Assembly (NCBI GenBank): GCA_033030425.1
Contig: JAUFSD010000014.1
Location: 124,001-188,000, forward strand
DNA: 64,000 nt
DNA from: Verpa conica
Taxonomy: Eukaryota; Ascomycota; Pezizomycetes; Pezizales; Morchellaceae
Reading direction: 5' to 3'
The position numbers and the translations under genes are program-made. Positions within the stretch are counted from its first letter, which is position 1. Each line of letters opens with the position of its first letter. The notes below the pieces were generated by a model. That model had not been told where the DNA came from, ran no database searches, and saw only the letters and a program-made list of their open reading frames with translations. Shown in pieces: positions 33,668 through 46,021 of the stretch.

Positions 33668-36600
33668 ATGCCAGCACGCATCGCCTCCAACCCCCCGGAC
33701 GCGATGGACACCAGCGACGATGCGGCCTCTGTCGCGAACGAAGACGCGTCAAATAACAACACCCCACGTCCAAAGAACGGCGCGTCCTCGTCTTCGGTAG
33801 CGGCGCCGGATACAGGCAATCGTAGGCGCTCTACGAGGGTGGTCAAAAAGCCGACATTATTAGCTACCCAGCAAGCTGCTGAGCCAACGCCCAGGGCAAA
33901 ACGTAAAAGGCCAGTCAGGGAGGAATCATCAGAGGAGGAAAATGAGGATGAAGAGGGGGATGATGAAGAGGAGGAGGAAGAGGAGGAAGAGGAGGTAGTT
34001 GAGAAAGCTAAGCCCAAGTCTAAACTGAAAGCGAAACCCAAAGAGCTAGAGAAGGAAGGAAGTGGAGACGACGATGAGGAGGAGGGGGAAGGTGGAGATG
34101 AGGATGAGGATGAAGATGATGAGGAAAGTAGTAGCGAGGAAGAGTCCTCTGAAGGGGAGCCAGATGAAGAGGAGATTAAAGAAAGGCGAAAGAGGAACGC
34201 GGCTGCCCGCGCAAGAAGAGGGCAAGGACGACCCGCGGGTTCTGCGGCAAAGAAACCACCTGCGAAAAAGACTCGAACTGCTACCGGTGCTATAGCAGCG
34301 ACACCAGTGAGAAAGTCTTCGAATGGGCGAAAAAGGACAGGGAAATCAAAGGGCAAAGGGAAGGCGAGAGCGGTTAATGGAGAGGGGGATGAAGAACAGG
34401 AGGTTGAGACTGAAGAGGTGGAGAACAATGCTCTTTTTGGTGAGTTTCTTTAGTTTTACAGCTACGCGTTTGGGTGATTTCAAATCAATGAATAGTTGCT
34501 AATCGTGATGAATAGATTCTGTATTTGAGGGTGAAGAAGATCACGATGATGTCGCGCAGGCGTGGACTATCAAGTACGAAGATGATAATGCAGAGGCCAT
34601 GAAAGAAATGGTCAATTTCATCCTGAAGGTAATTCCCATCCCCAAATCTATACCTCATCCTATCACTCGGCCCCGCTAATTCTTTCAGTGCTGTGGTTGT
34701 GAAAAAACCGTTACAAATTACGATATCGAGGACCAAGACTCAGCTGCGACAACCCTCTCCCAGATCCAAGAAGCCTTTCAGAGGCAAAGACATGCCGACT
34801 ACCCTCTCACTTCTAAAAAGCCTGAATTCCGCCGCTTCCGCCAGAACCTATCGTCGTTCCTACACTCACTCATGTCGACCTTTTCTGCGCGCGAGATTCT
34901 ATACACTGACCCTGCACTCGTCGAGAATTTGCAGGTATGGATCACCGCCATGTCCTCCTCGACTCTACGACAATTCCGGCATACGAGTACTGTTGTTGCC
35001 CTAGACCTTGTATCTAGTCTTGCGACTATCGCCGCAGAAGCTAGAAAAGCGAATAGTACAACTAACCGACAATTTGAAGCGGAAGGGAAGAAGGGAAAGC
35101 GAAATGAAGGAAGAATCACAGCACTAGAAACGAAACTAAAAGAAGGCGAAGAGCGAAGAGAAATTATTGAGAGTATCATTAAAGATATCTTCGATACTGT
35201 ATTTGTTCACCGGTACCGCGATATTGATGCCAAGATTCGCTCTGATTGTGTCCGTGAACTCGGCTCATGGATTCTTACTCTACCGGATGTCTTCTTTGAT
35301 GGGTCCTACCTTCGTTATCTGGGATGGGTGCTCTCGGATACCACCCCAGCAACCCGCCTAGAGGTCGTAAAAGCACTTACCAAGCTCTTCAAGAAAAAAG
35401 ACTCTGTCTCTGGGCTTCGTCATTTCACTGAGCGTTTCCGACCTCGCCTCGTAGAGATGGCAACCCGAGATGCTGATTCTAGTGTTCGCGCTGCTACCGT
35501 TGAACTTCTTGATGTGGTCCGTGAAGTCGGGTATCTAGAGCCTGCAGATGTCGATACTGTTGGGCGCCTCCTCTTCGATTCCGAGCCGAAGGTCCGCCGT
35601 GCGGTCGTTGGCTTCTTTGTTGAGAATATTGGTGATCTCTACGAAGAGAAGATCGAAGAGCTCGGTGGTGAAGAAGCCGTTCTTGAGGCTCTCGGCGATG
35701 ACTCCGACGAAAACTTTGAGGGCCCAACTCTCTCCTGGATTAAGCTGAAATGCCTAGTTGAAGTCTTGGCGACCTACGATCTTGAAGATGGAGCTGCAGA
35801 TGAAGATACAGATGGGGCTACACAGGGAATTGAAAAGAGCGCGCTAAAGATCGGGGATGCAGAGAGTAGGTTTTCGCTCGCCGGAAGTGTACTCTGGGAG
35901 GCGTTTGAGGAGGTTGGTGATTGGGAAGGCGTAGCAAGGTATCTGTTGTACGATCATAGCGAGGGTGCAAGAGTCGAGGAAGGGAGTGACGAGGAGGATG
36001 TAGAGAAGAGGGTTAAGGCGATGGTAGCATTAGAGGCAAGGGAAGAGGCGATACTGCTACAGTTGTTGAATGCAAGCGTAGCAGCTAATATTGCGGAGGG
36101 AGGTGAGGGCGGAAAGAAGAGGGGTGCCGCTAAGGTGAGTAAAATATTTACATCTCGATCATTGACCTTGCTAATAATTATTTTAGCGTACGGCAAAGGA
36201 AATTGAGAAACACACAGAAACGGTCTCCCGTAACCTCATGATGCTTATCCCCCCACTTCTCAAAAAATTTGGCCCGGTTCCAGATGCAGCTTCCTCGGTT
36301 CTCCGTCTTGAACAACTTATGAAACTGGATGTCTTCCAGGAGCTCCGGCAGTCAACCGCTTATGCTTCTCTCTTGGACGACATCAACCGCCAGTTCCTAA
36401 CCCATGCGGATGAGTCCGTGCTCAAGGAAGCATCTGCTGCCCTTCTCCACGCAAAAACCTTCGAGGAGCTCGACGAAGTGACAGATCTGAAAGTTGGCCA
36501 GCTGAAAGACGAAACTGTGACTGCACTAGTCAACGCAGTGCGTGGGAAGGACCTCGGGAAAGGCAAATTTAGTGATGCCAGCTTAACAGAACTTATCAAC

Positions 36601-37824
36601 ACTGTCCGAAGACTTGAGTACATCGCGTCTATTACAAGCTGTGTCGAGATCATGGAAATTCCTCCTGCAACCTCTTCTAAGGGGAAATCGAAAGCCGCAG
36701 ACCTGAAGCCAATTGAGGTTCTAATGGCTCTCCTCCAACGTGGCGGAAGTGTCGATGAACTAGAAGAGGAGCTCATTATTCGCACCATGAAGACGCTCGA
36801 GTACTACTTCATGTGGAAAGTCAGCTCTATCAATGGAATCGAGGACCTTGCAGACCTAGATATCGATGATTTGACGACCCGCCGAAACGGAATTATGGAG
36901 CGTATCGGAGGCATTCTCAAGAATCGTTCGAAGGTGGACCCTGTAAAGATCACCGCCGCAACAACAATGATGGGTCTTGCTACTCTGTTTATTGCTGCAG
37001 CTGCCAGAAACGAGAAAAAGAAACCCGCTACAGAGGGGGAGCATGGTGTTGTTGAAGATGCCGCAGAGGAGATCGCAACGAAGCTCTCAGCGCTTGGTCG
37101 TAAACTTGATACGACTCTTGAAGCCGAGATGCTACGGGTCTTCGATGCCGTTGAAAAGATATTCGCCAAATCTTCAGACATAGCTCTTGAGCCAGACGAG
37201 CATGCTGCCCCCGAAGATGTTGACTCTGATACCGAAGTTGATGATACAGAAAAAACAGAAGCAGACGAGAGCGTTGTCTTGCTGCATGAGCAGCGACTTT
37301 GTGAGTTTTCAGGGAAAATCGTACTTGCAGTACTTGCTGGGGCTGTCGATGAGAAGGTGTTTAAGAAACGCCTAGATAGGAATGTGAGCAAGCTCGGACC
37401 CAACTACCGGGAGGTTGTTGCGCACCTCACCGGTGGGGAGGAGGAGGTTGTGAAGAAGGTTCCTGGAAAGAGGGGAAGGAAGCCGAGACCACATGCGGGT
37501 GAGATTATTGTGGATAGTGATGACGAGGAGGAGCATGAGCATGAGCATGAAGAAGGCGAGGAGCATGTTGAGGCCGAGGCTGAGGCTGAACAAGGCAAGA
37601 AGGCTGCCGACAAGAAAAAGAAACCTGAACCTGAAGAGGAGGAGGAAGAGGAGGAAGAGGAAGAGGAAGAGCATCATGATGAGAATATTGAACTCGAGGA
37701 CGAGGAGAAAGATGAGCCTGAGGCGGAAAGCGACAATGAGTCAGAACCGGACCCAGAGGTTGAGGTACCCCCCGATGGCGCTGGCGATGAAGACGAGGAT
37801 ATGCCTGATGTAGATGACGAGTAA
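33668..37824 (+). CDS. SCC3: Cohesin subunit Scc3/STAG (Psc3, Irr1)
   Basis: Exons 33668-34439, 34516-34628, 34689-36134 and 36187-37824 give 1,322 residues. It is the HEAT-repeat subunit that binds the kleisin Scc1/Rad21 and loads cohesin on chromatin in the nucleus. The N-terminus (about 257 residues) is disordered with alternating acidic and basic blocks and the RRSTRVVKKP motif. Family-typical sequence starts at AWTIKYEDDNAEAMKEMVNFIL and runs through the STAG domain (FRRFRQNLSSFLHSLMS, DTVFVHRYRDIDAKIRSDCV) into the conserved region LPDVFFDGSYLRYLGWVLSD. The C-terminus is again strongly acidic (EEEEEEEEE). All introns are 52-76 nt with in-phase joins. The ATG at 33668 (MPARIASNPP) was taken because the frame above it looks like leader sequence. 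Essential gene; start site is the main uncertainty. Confidence 0.95.
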
Positions 37825-38748
37825 TTAACACCACCGATGGGGAGAGAGGAAAGGGTAATGTTCTTTTCGTTTGGAGGGCTTTTTTGGGGGTTATTGTCTT
37901 TTCTACTTTTATTAAAAAGCTGGTGTTGGTATTTTCCATTCTTGTTTTACTACAACTTTTTTTTCCTCCCCCACAACTTTTATTTTCTCTTACTCGCCTT
38001 TTCGTTGTTTCCCTTCTACAGTGAGTGTGGGTGTACTCTACAACTAGTTGTGGTACTAGTTTCTTTATTCATCATGGCTCTTGGCTGCTTTCCTTGTACC
38101 TACCTTTATAGTGAGTAGAGTATGTAGGCGTAGGAAAGCATGCGGGTTGGTAATGGGCGGGGAGTGTGCAGGATTTGTTTGTATTTTTCTTCTTTGCGTT
38201 AGATATATTTGTAGCTTTTGTCTTTACGATGCTCGAGGGGAATTTAGTGGTCAATGGGACAGAGGGGGAGGGGGTGTAAATAGCCTTTTACGAAGATGAA
38301 TGGTAGTTATGCTTGTTTTTGTTACCAACTTGTCCCTTCTTGTCCTAGATTACAGATCAGTCTCATGCGTTTTACAGACTTGGCATTGGCTTGGCCCAGT
38401 CTGTACACTACAAGTATCCTGTTCTCCCAAAAAGCAAATACACAGAACAAAAAGGGGTTGTTCCCTCCAGACTGGAAGGTATTTGGGCCCATAGTTACTC
38501 GAGTAAGCTATCGGTATAGGGGAATACCTCTGCATACCGCTCAGTGAACATAACACGGTATGTACCCTCCCGCCCCCCCTTCGATTTCCACCGGTAACTT
38601 CTTCATTTGATGAGACCGTACTAATCCTTGCATCAATGTATAGGCGAAGGTACTAGTTAGTGTATGGGGTACATCAGATAACCACCACCACTTACCACCC
38701 GTCTACAATTCCGAATTCGAACCCCCTTCCCAAACCTCCCGAACCGAA
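37825..38748. other. Intergenic, no supported gene
   Basis: The 3' region of SCC3 is T-rich. The frames in it are hydrophobic by composition only. The right end is the promoter of the F-box gene that follows. Confidence 0.4.
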
Positions 38749-40158
38749 ATGGCCCAAAACCCATCTCAGCATGATATCGCCTCCGAGGAGGAGGAAGAGG
38801 AGGAAGAAAAAGTATCGATTCTCAGCCTCCCAAACGAAATCCTTCTACAGGTTGCCGAATATACAACAAAGCCCCGAATCAGCCACCGTACCGGAGAACC
38901 ATTTTCCGAATTCTTTGCACGGTGTCAAGCATATAAAGAAAAATCTCGGTCCAAGTCTTGGCCTGGTGAATCAGGTCTCAAATCACTCATACCCCTCAGC
39001 CTTACAAACCGGCTGTTTGCAAATATCACGTCAGAGATCTTCCATAAGGCTGCCTGCCTAGCAAAGAACTCAACTCAGGCCATTTATTTCGCAGCGGCTA
39101 ATGGTAACGAGAAGATGGTTCGGCTTCTCTTGGCTAAGGGGGAGGGTATTAAGTTTCAGTTTAAGCCCGGGCCGGGAGCCAAGGTTAGGTACCTTAATTC
39201 GCCTGGAATATATGATGAAACTATCATAAGACATGTGATGGAAAAGGGACCAAATTTCGAACATGGAGGTTATAGTTCTTTAGAATGGGCGATCACTAGT
39301 GGGAAAAAGGCATTAATGCGGAGAGCTCTGGAGCGAGGGGCGAATGTTCGTGCTAGGTGCGCTCGTGCTCATAATGCAGGGTTGTTTACAGTGGGAGAGT
39401 GGGCGCTCCACGTAGCGGCGGAGGAGAGGCTGGGAGAACCCGTTTCAATCGAGCTTTTGTTGGGTATGGGAGTCAATGTCAATGCTCAAAAGAGTACGGA
39501 TGGGGCAACGGCGCTTCACCGGGCAGCTTTTGTAGGATGTTCGAGCACTATAAGGCAGCTCATTAAAGGCGGAGCAGATGTCAATATCATGGACAATGAT
39601 GGGCGGACATCACTTGACTATGCTAAACGTCCCCGGGGGATACCACGCCCCCCTGGCCGGGAGTTAAAGGACTTGGTTTGGCCACTTCTGGAGGCTGGAG
39701 CTATAGACGAGAAGCCTGGAACGTCTTTACTCCATATGGCAGTAGAGTATGATCACTTGAGACTTGTCAAATACCTTTTACGGCATGGTTTCGATATTGA
39801 TGCTCGTGACGACAATGACGACACGCCGTTTCACCTTGCAGTGAAAACGGGTAATATAGACATTGTAAAGGTACTTCTCGCGAAAGGGGCTGATATCAAT
39901 GCCTGTGCCTTGTGTGGATGGACCGGGCTTCATTTTGCAGTCAGACTTGGATACAAGACTGGGTACGAACAGAAGAGAATGATTGAACTGTTGGTGGAGT
40001 ATGGGTCTGATATAAATGCACGAGATGGACATGGCAAAACGCCTCTCATGTTTGCAGGAAGAAACTTTGATGATAGGACGTTGGCTTTGCTGTCAGGTGA
40101 GTTGGATATAAACGCTTCTTCTGGCAGCGCCGATACGAGGAGGAAGTCTAGGGATTAG
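38749..40158 (+). CDS. F-box protein with ankyrin repeats
   Basis: A single exon of 469 residues. After an acidic start (EEEEEEEEKV) comes an F-box-like helix pair beginning ILSLPNEILLQVAEYT and ending with TNRLFANITSEIFHKAA. About eight ankyrin repeats follow from residue 105 (IYFAAANGNEKMVRLLLAKG) to the end. Good examples are TALHRAAFVGCSSTIRQLIKGGADVNIMD and TPFHLAVKTGNIDIVKVLLAKGADINA. F-box proteins recruit substrates to SCF ubiquitin ligases through Skp1, with the ankyrins as the probable substrate-binding part. This gene is the largest of three related F-box/ankyrin genes in the window. It differs from them by an insert between F-box helices (SHRTGEPFSEFFARCQ). Target unknown. Confidence 0.85.
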   Translation: MAQNPSQHDIASEEEEEEEEKVSILSLPNEILLQVAEYTTKPRISHRTGEPFSEFFARCQAYKEKSRSKSWPGESGLKSLIPLSLTNRLFANITSEIFHKAACLAKNSTQAIYFAAANGNEKMVRLLLAKGEGIKFQFKPGPGAKVRYLNSPGIYDETIIRHVMEKGPNFEHGGYSSLEWAITSGKKALMRRALERGANVRARCARAHNAGLFTVGEWALHVAAEERLGEPVSIELLLGMGVNVNAQKSTDGATALHRAAFVGCSSTIRQLIKGGADVNIMDNDGRTSLDYAKRPRGIPRPPGRELKDLVWPLLEAGAIDEKPGTSLLHMAVEYDHLRLVKYLLRHGFDIDARDDNDDTPFHLAVKTGNIDIVKVLLAKGADINACALCGWTGLHFAVRLGYKTGYEQKRMIELLVEYGSDINARDGHGKTPLMFAGRNFDDRTLALLSGELDINASSGSADTRRKSRD

Positions 40159-40449
40159 TTAGGGATGTAATCACCTCGGCGATTTTGTTTATTTATGTCG
40201 TTGTAATATAAGCCCAAACAGTCTTTTGTTCTTTATCAGTTCAATAAACTCCCTTTAATCATTTTTCTTACAAAAACTTTGATTTTTACTGCCTATACCC
40301 CTACAAAATTGTTGTCACCCCCTCCCCCGGCGGGTATAACTGTAGTGTTGCGCGAAAAAACCTCTACTAGAGAATATTAGTAGTTGAGGGGATGGTAGTG
40401 ACTCCTGAATCATTATCCACTGGACCTACAGGAAAATAGGGTATATTCC

Positions 40450-41485
40450 TCAGTCTTCATAGTTGTATAGATCTTCCCAATAAAAGACATCTTCCAAGTA
40501 TTTAATAGGCAGTTCCATATTCTCCCACACATCTCTCGACGGCGTACGTATTTGCTCATGGACATTCCGGGGCCCTGTCCTCCCAAAGAACCCTGCCATT
40601 TCCCACCCAATGATCCCAACAATCACATCGTCCTTGACAATGATATTAGATGTCTTCAAGTTATTGTGAGCCAAACCCGGCGGAGTATTGCTTTCCCCTG
40701 GTGATGCAAAGAGTAAATTATATTCCAACCTCCCTATATCATGATGGTGGAACGGGTCCGGATCCGGAAGGACATAAGATGGTGTTGGATACCTGCGCAG
40801 GTCTTTCAGGGAGTCTAGTCGAGAGATTAAGTTGCGTGTCTGCTCTTTGAACATCTCTTTTTGCGTTTGTGTCAAGTAGTCCCAAGCGATATTGAGCCCA
40901 ACACCTTCCATACGTTTTTGGATGAGTACATCTGAACCACGGAGCTGTAGTGATATATAACAGTATTAGCACAATATCTCTAGGCGGTGGTACGAATATA
41001 CAGATTTTTATGATCCTCAAAGAAAAAGAAAAAAAAAGGTATTTCAAGAGCCCCCCCCCCCATAAATGACTGATAGAGAAGGTGGTGAATTTCAATCAAC
41101 TCACTTTTCCTTGAAAATACACAACAGGAACCCCAATATCCTTAAAATTCTTCCTAACCGCAGAAATAGCAGCAACTCCATTCGCATCGCTATAGTTGTA
41201 ATTACGACGACGACCACCCCGTACCTCAGCCGGCTGCAAGTGAGCCGAATGAATAATCAAAGAATCCACAGCAAACACATCGCGTGCGCCATCAGAACCT
41301 TTTCGGATTCTATTTGTCTCGTTGCAGATTGATAGTAGACTGTTCCAGTAATCGACATGAGCAAATGTCTTTGATGGGTTTGGATGGAAGTCATCTGCGG
41401 TGGGTTTGTAGCGGCCGTAAAGTGGTGTATTGGCGTATCGGTCGGACTTGCGGATGTTGCGTGGGTCGGCTTCGTAGGGGTTCAT
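40450..41485 (-). CDS. APH-fold kinase-like protein with altered catalytic motifs
   Basis: Exons 41485-41105 and 40944-40450 give 291 residues. The intron is 160 nt and contains a run of C. The fold is that of aminoglycoside/choline-kinase-like proteins common in fungi. The N-lobe part is VPVVYFQGK joined to LRGSDVLIQKRMEGVGLNIAW by the splice. The catalytic loop reads LAHNNLKTSNIIVKDD where the family has HxDLxxxN, and the metal-binding motif reads IIGWEMAGFFG where the family has IDWE. Both key aspartates are therefore replaced (Asn and Gly). The enzyme is probably inactive, or sequence decay has begun. The long N-terminal piece before the N-lobe (MNPYEADPRNIRKSDRYANT) has no known role. 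Its natural substrate is unknown even for intact relatives. Confidence 0.75.
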
Positions 41486-41903
41486 TTCTTTGTGTGGATG
41501 GGGGTTGGTGTTCTTTAGCGTGGCACTATTGGTGGGTGTTGTCGGGTTTGTGGTACATGTCCTAGGGAAAGTATATGGTATAGGTTAGTATTAGGGGTTC
41601 TGTGGGAGGTGCTTCTTAAATACCGCTTGAGGCACAATTGAATGTAATTGGTGTTCTTTTTGGGCTCATAGAGGGGCTCTAGTACAAAGAATAAGGTAGA
41701 AGAAGCGGTGAGTGATAATTTGTGATGCATGGAGGGCATTTTTAAAATTCACTAAAAAGAAGTTTCTAGTTGTTAAGGAAATATTTATCTCCCGCGATTA
41801 GTTATATTATAGGTCATACGTAATTCGTAATATACATAAGAAAAATAGAAAATGAAAAACAACTCCATCTAGATACAAAAATAACAGAAACCACCTTCCT
41901 ATA
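41486..41903. other. Intergenic between two minus-strand genes
   Basis: Promoter of the kinase-like gene and 3' flank of the DUF6594-type gene. A short AT-rich stretch lies at 41740-41880. No gene seen. Confidence 0.4.
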
Positions 41904-43767
41904 TCAAAACCCTGCTCTTCCCACCGTATTCTCTATACAAGCATCTCCACTACACCCCTGATTCCCCTGTACAAACACCACCAAAACCGCCGCATAAGCA
42001 GCAATAACCATTACGATAGCCTCCCCTCTGCCTCTCGTCGCCAGCGCTACCAGCATCGCCAACACGATAGTAAATAAACTAATACACACAAGCTTCCACG
42101 TATCACTCGTCAGAAACTGCAATATAACCATCGGACATAACATCAAAGCCGTCGTTGCAAGTGCAATAATCAGCCTTGTGATACGCCTCGTGAATGGGGA
42201 TAATATAGAAGCCATATCTTTCTGTGAAAGGTTACGGTGGCGGACATCTTCGACGCTAGGATTGCGGTGTGGGAAGATCGCAGGGACGATACGACCAACA
42301 AGCTTTTCTAGGGAGTCTCGACCACCGAGGCCGAGTGCGACTAGATCATCACTATTGGCAGTGCCTGTGAAAGGGTTGGAGTCGTCGGGTGATGCAGAGG
42401 GGTCTTCAAGAGCAGCTAATAGTCGGCTATCAACTAGACGTGGAGGATCAAGAGCGGTGAATATTTGTTCTTGGAGAAGAAGTGCCTCATCTATATATAT
42501 TGTTATTATTACTGGGTAACCACAATATATCGGGGGGGGGGGACGAACAGTAACTCTTTAATTTAACTTGCAACATTTTCATTAATTTAATTCTCGTTTC
42601 CCGGAGCTCTTGCTTCTCGCTTTCACTCTCACTAACCCCAGTTTGCGTCCACCTGGTCTCTTCCATATCAACGTGTGTCAATGCTCTTTCTATACCGGCG
42701 AGCTCATCCTGGTAATATAGCAGATTTGCCATCGATAGTCTTCCAAAGCGTCTAAAGATCGAGATATGTCGATATGCGTGCATAGACTGTGCAATTACCC
42801 GATAATCAAAGACAAGTCTATCATAACGCGGGTCTGGCTCCTGTGAAGCGGTCGACCAAGAGAAACTACTGCCCGTCGTGTTATAAAGACTTGTTTTTGT
42901 CCCTGTAGCATCATGATGGTGGTGGTGATGGGTTTTGTGATTATTGTGTGAAAAGTTTGTGTAGTATCCATGGGGCTCATCGGGAGTAGAGGAGGGTATT
43001 GAAGGACTCTTTGGGGGCGCGCTGCATGAATTTTCTGGGACAGACTCTAGCGATGCGGGTTTGATTGTTATTTGTGACTCTTTTCGGGTAACGACTGGGG
43101 AAGAGTGTTGTGATTCCCTCATGGCGTTGAATGACGCCTGAGTTATTGTTGCTTGGGATGTCTGTCTATTGGGGGTCGGCCTTATATTGTGAGATTCAGG
43201 AATAGAGCTTATTGAGCCTGGAGATTTCCCAGATTGTGATGACTCCCTACTTAAGCTAGGATTTTCCACTTCCTCTCCGGGGGTGCTCTTCGTAGATGTC
43301 TGTATGGTAATAGGAGTTATAGCTGCTAGAGAAAATCCTCTGTTAAATATGGGAGCTGGCTGTTGGGGTTGCTCTATTGGAGTACTAGCCGCTGGAGTTT
43401 GAACTGGTGCAGGTGGAATAGCTGCTGGAGTTGATACCCAATGAGTACCACCCGGAGTCAAAGGCGGGTCGTCAAAGCATTGCAAATAGGCCATAGACTG
43501 CCTTATAGTCGCTAGGGATGATGTCCGGTTAACCGTTGCAGTTGACTGTTGGGCTTCTCCATAAGACTGGACCACCGTGGCTTGGGATGGCTGGAAAGGC
43601 CCATCTGCAACGTACGGAAACGGGAACTGTGAACTATTCCTAGGTGTACGAGCGGACGATCGGAAGCTCATAGCTCGTGCGATAGCCGGTGGAAAATTAT
43701 ACTCGGGCTCTTCATTGCTATTGTTACTAGGACTGGAGGTCGGGGTAGACCCACTGGCTAGCCCCAT
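41904..43767 (-). CDS. DUF6594-type fungal membrane protein
   Basis: Exons 43767-42555 and 42490-41904 give 599 residues. The intron (42554-42491) has a GTTACT donor and joins VKLKN to EALLLQEQIF in frame. The reading frame above 43767 begins with CTG, so the ATG giving MGLASGSTPTSS was chosen. The N-terminal 300 residues are disordered, rich in Ser, Thr, Pro and Gln, with a six-histidine run. The family core begins at YDRLVFDYRVIAQSM and contains FRRFGRLSMANLLYYQDELAGIE, typical of DUF6594. The C-terminus has three hydrophobic helices (IIALATTALMLCPMVIL, LVCISLFTIVLAMLVAL and AIVMVIAAYAAVLVVFV). The function of this family is unknown. It is often expanded in filamentous ascomycetes. Confidence 0.85.
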
Positions 43768-46021
43768 ATTGAAGTACAGCAAGAGTGTAAAAAAGTATGT
43801 TGTTATAGTAGTAGTTCATATAAAACCAAGGTTTGGGGTCGAGAGAAGCTTTAGCTTTTATTAATAGGGTGGGGGAAGCCACACCTGTTAAGAAGGCGCC
43901 CGAGCCGAAGATTATGTATCATCTCGTTTTAAAAGCCCACTTTGCCTACTCCCGCGTGATGGGGCTGCGGCGATATATATATACCCCGAGGTCTTCATGT
44001 AGTTGTTTCGTGCGGTATATCCCCCGCGTTCAGTGGTCACGGGACCCTGTGCGACGTCCTTGTGATATACTTATCATAGACTACTAATAGCAATATTTCA
44101 TCTGATGTCACCGAAACCCAAAAGATCAAAAGTTTTTTTGATGGTGAGAGGCTGCAGGTGGATGATTCTCCTGATACTCTGTTCCTGGAAGTTTGATGCA
44201 GGTCCGTCGCTGTTGCGAAGGATCAACAAGATGCTCAAGATCCCTGCAGATTATAATGGCACATGAACATTTTGAACCGCCAGGCGGAGAATAATAGCTG
44301 GCGGAGCAAGGTAGAACCGAGATTCTCTCCAGCATGACACTCTTGCATACGCTCATCCGACTGGATGGCTGACTCAATCAATAAATGATTATACGCAGTT
44401 GCGGCTGTCCACAGGCCAGGGGTACATGTTCTTATGAACTAACCTCTAGAAAACAGTTAGTGAATAGCTCGCATCGCTTAAGTAAACCTAGAAGCTTAAA
44501 TTCTCCAGTTACCTACATTATTCAGTTGGCATCACTCTATTTCTTGTTGGTTGATGTTCAACTTGTGAACTTCGATGGTTATTGCCAAGGCCTAGTAACC
44601 CTAGCCCGCAAATCTTAATATCAGGTGGAATTACAAACCTCTTTATAAGCGCCATCCATTCAAGATACGGAGAGTAAGTCAGCTTTTTTTATTTAACGTA
44701 GTGAAAAGCGTCTAGACTAATGTTAATGGGACCCATAAAAGATATATTAACGACATAAACTATCACTCGCTCAAGAACCCTAGATTAGGAACGACTGACA
44801 AAGGGAGTAAAGGGCAAGGCCAAGTGATTCGTCTTTTTTTTATTAGGTCTTTACCCCTTTTCTGCATAGATCCGAGAACTGGGTACCCTCGATAGGTGTT
44901 CCCTCAAACCTCATTGGTTACTTGGCCTGTGCATGAAGGAGCGAAGGAGCGGAGGGATCCCATTTCTTTATCTCTTGATGCTATGGTTTGAGGCATTCTT
45001 TGAGACTACGTCAATCGTGGGGGGGGGGATTGATCTTAGGGTACTTATAGTGTTACTTCCTGCGGTACCATCACAAATATTTGGGTGGTGTCTATTCCAC
45101 TCCATATCCCTTAGCGTGACCAAAAATACAACATCTGCACACAGTATTACGTCTAGAAATCCATTTAATTCTAAGCAGACGGCCGGGTAAGGCATGAATA
45201 ATAGACGACAATGATAGGTCTTCAATGCAGATTATTCTTGCACACATACCCCACTACTCTACCAACTTCAAATCTAAGCAATCATATTTTATCCCACAAA
45301 CTATGTTTAATCACGGTGCTACTTAGTTATCAAGTCTTTATTCTCTAATTAATATCTGTTTAGCTTCATACCTTGATGTGAGATACATGCTGGATTATCT
45401 ATTGTCTGAAGTTTGATCAAAAGGCTCACGATTAGAAGGTGAGAAGAGATAGTCGTGTAGATTATCTCGGTATGATGGCCTCAATTCGTGACTGGTAGAA
45501 GGGACTAACACTTACTTTAGTTGAAGGGTACCTACATCTTTCAGGCACTTTCATGTTGGTACTCACAATGACAGCGATAAATACTCTGATTACACGATAT
45601 TTGAGGATTGGAGAAATGAGAATTATTTTCTGCTGCTTCTAGGGGTGCCTTCATACAGCAGAGAGCTTCAAATTAATTTGTCGTCGCTGAGTCTCTGGAT
45701 TAGTCCGGTTCCCAAGGGTGGTCATGGTGGGCCTCGGGGTATTTCCCATCAGCCTAAAGTTTCTCAGAATTATGTCTCGATAGCTTGGGTATGTGAGCCC
45801 ATCACATCACTTCTAAAGATCTCTGTGGTTCGCTACGGTAGGTCATACTCAAATAGTGATCAATGACTGAGGTTAATTTCATCATGATCATACAGGTTTA
45901 TTCAGTTACACAGGAATTTCGACATGTAGAAGAAGAAATCAAAATGAAATACCCAGAAATATCAGGCCAAAAGGCCAAAAACTCTACACAGGTTAGACCC
46001 CATAACTCTCTCCAAACAAAT
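43768..46021. other. Long intergenic stretch
   Basis: About 2.25 kb without a confident gene. A frame at about 45620-45866 (+) reads SRELQINLSSLSLWISPVPKG and is composed like protein but has no ATG context, no recognised family and no neighbouring exon. It could be a gene remnant. Confidence 0.4.

Noticed and set aside
33637..34428. 263-codon serine-rich frame on the minus strand opposite SCC3 exon 1
   Set aside because: Mirror image of the glutamate-rich SCC3 N-terminus; serine runs arise from complementary GAG/GAA codons.
37372..37939. Leucine/phenylalanine- and proline-rich minus-strand frames opposite the SCC3 C-terminus
   Set aside because: Complement of the acidic low-complexity tail, no family match.
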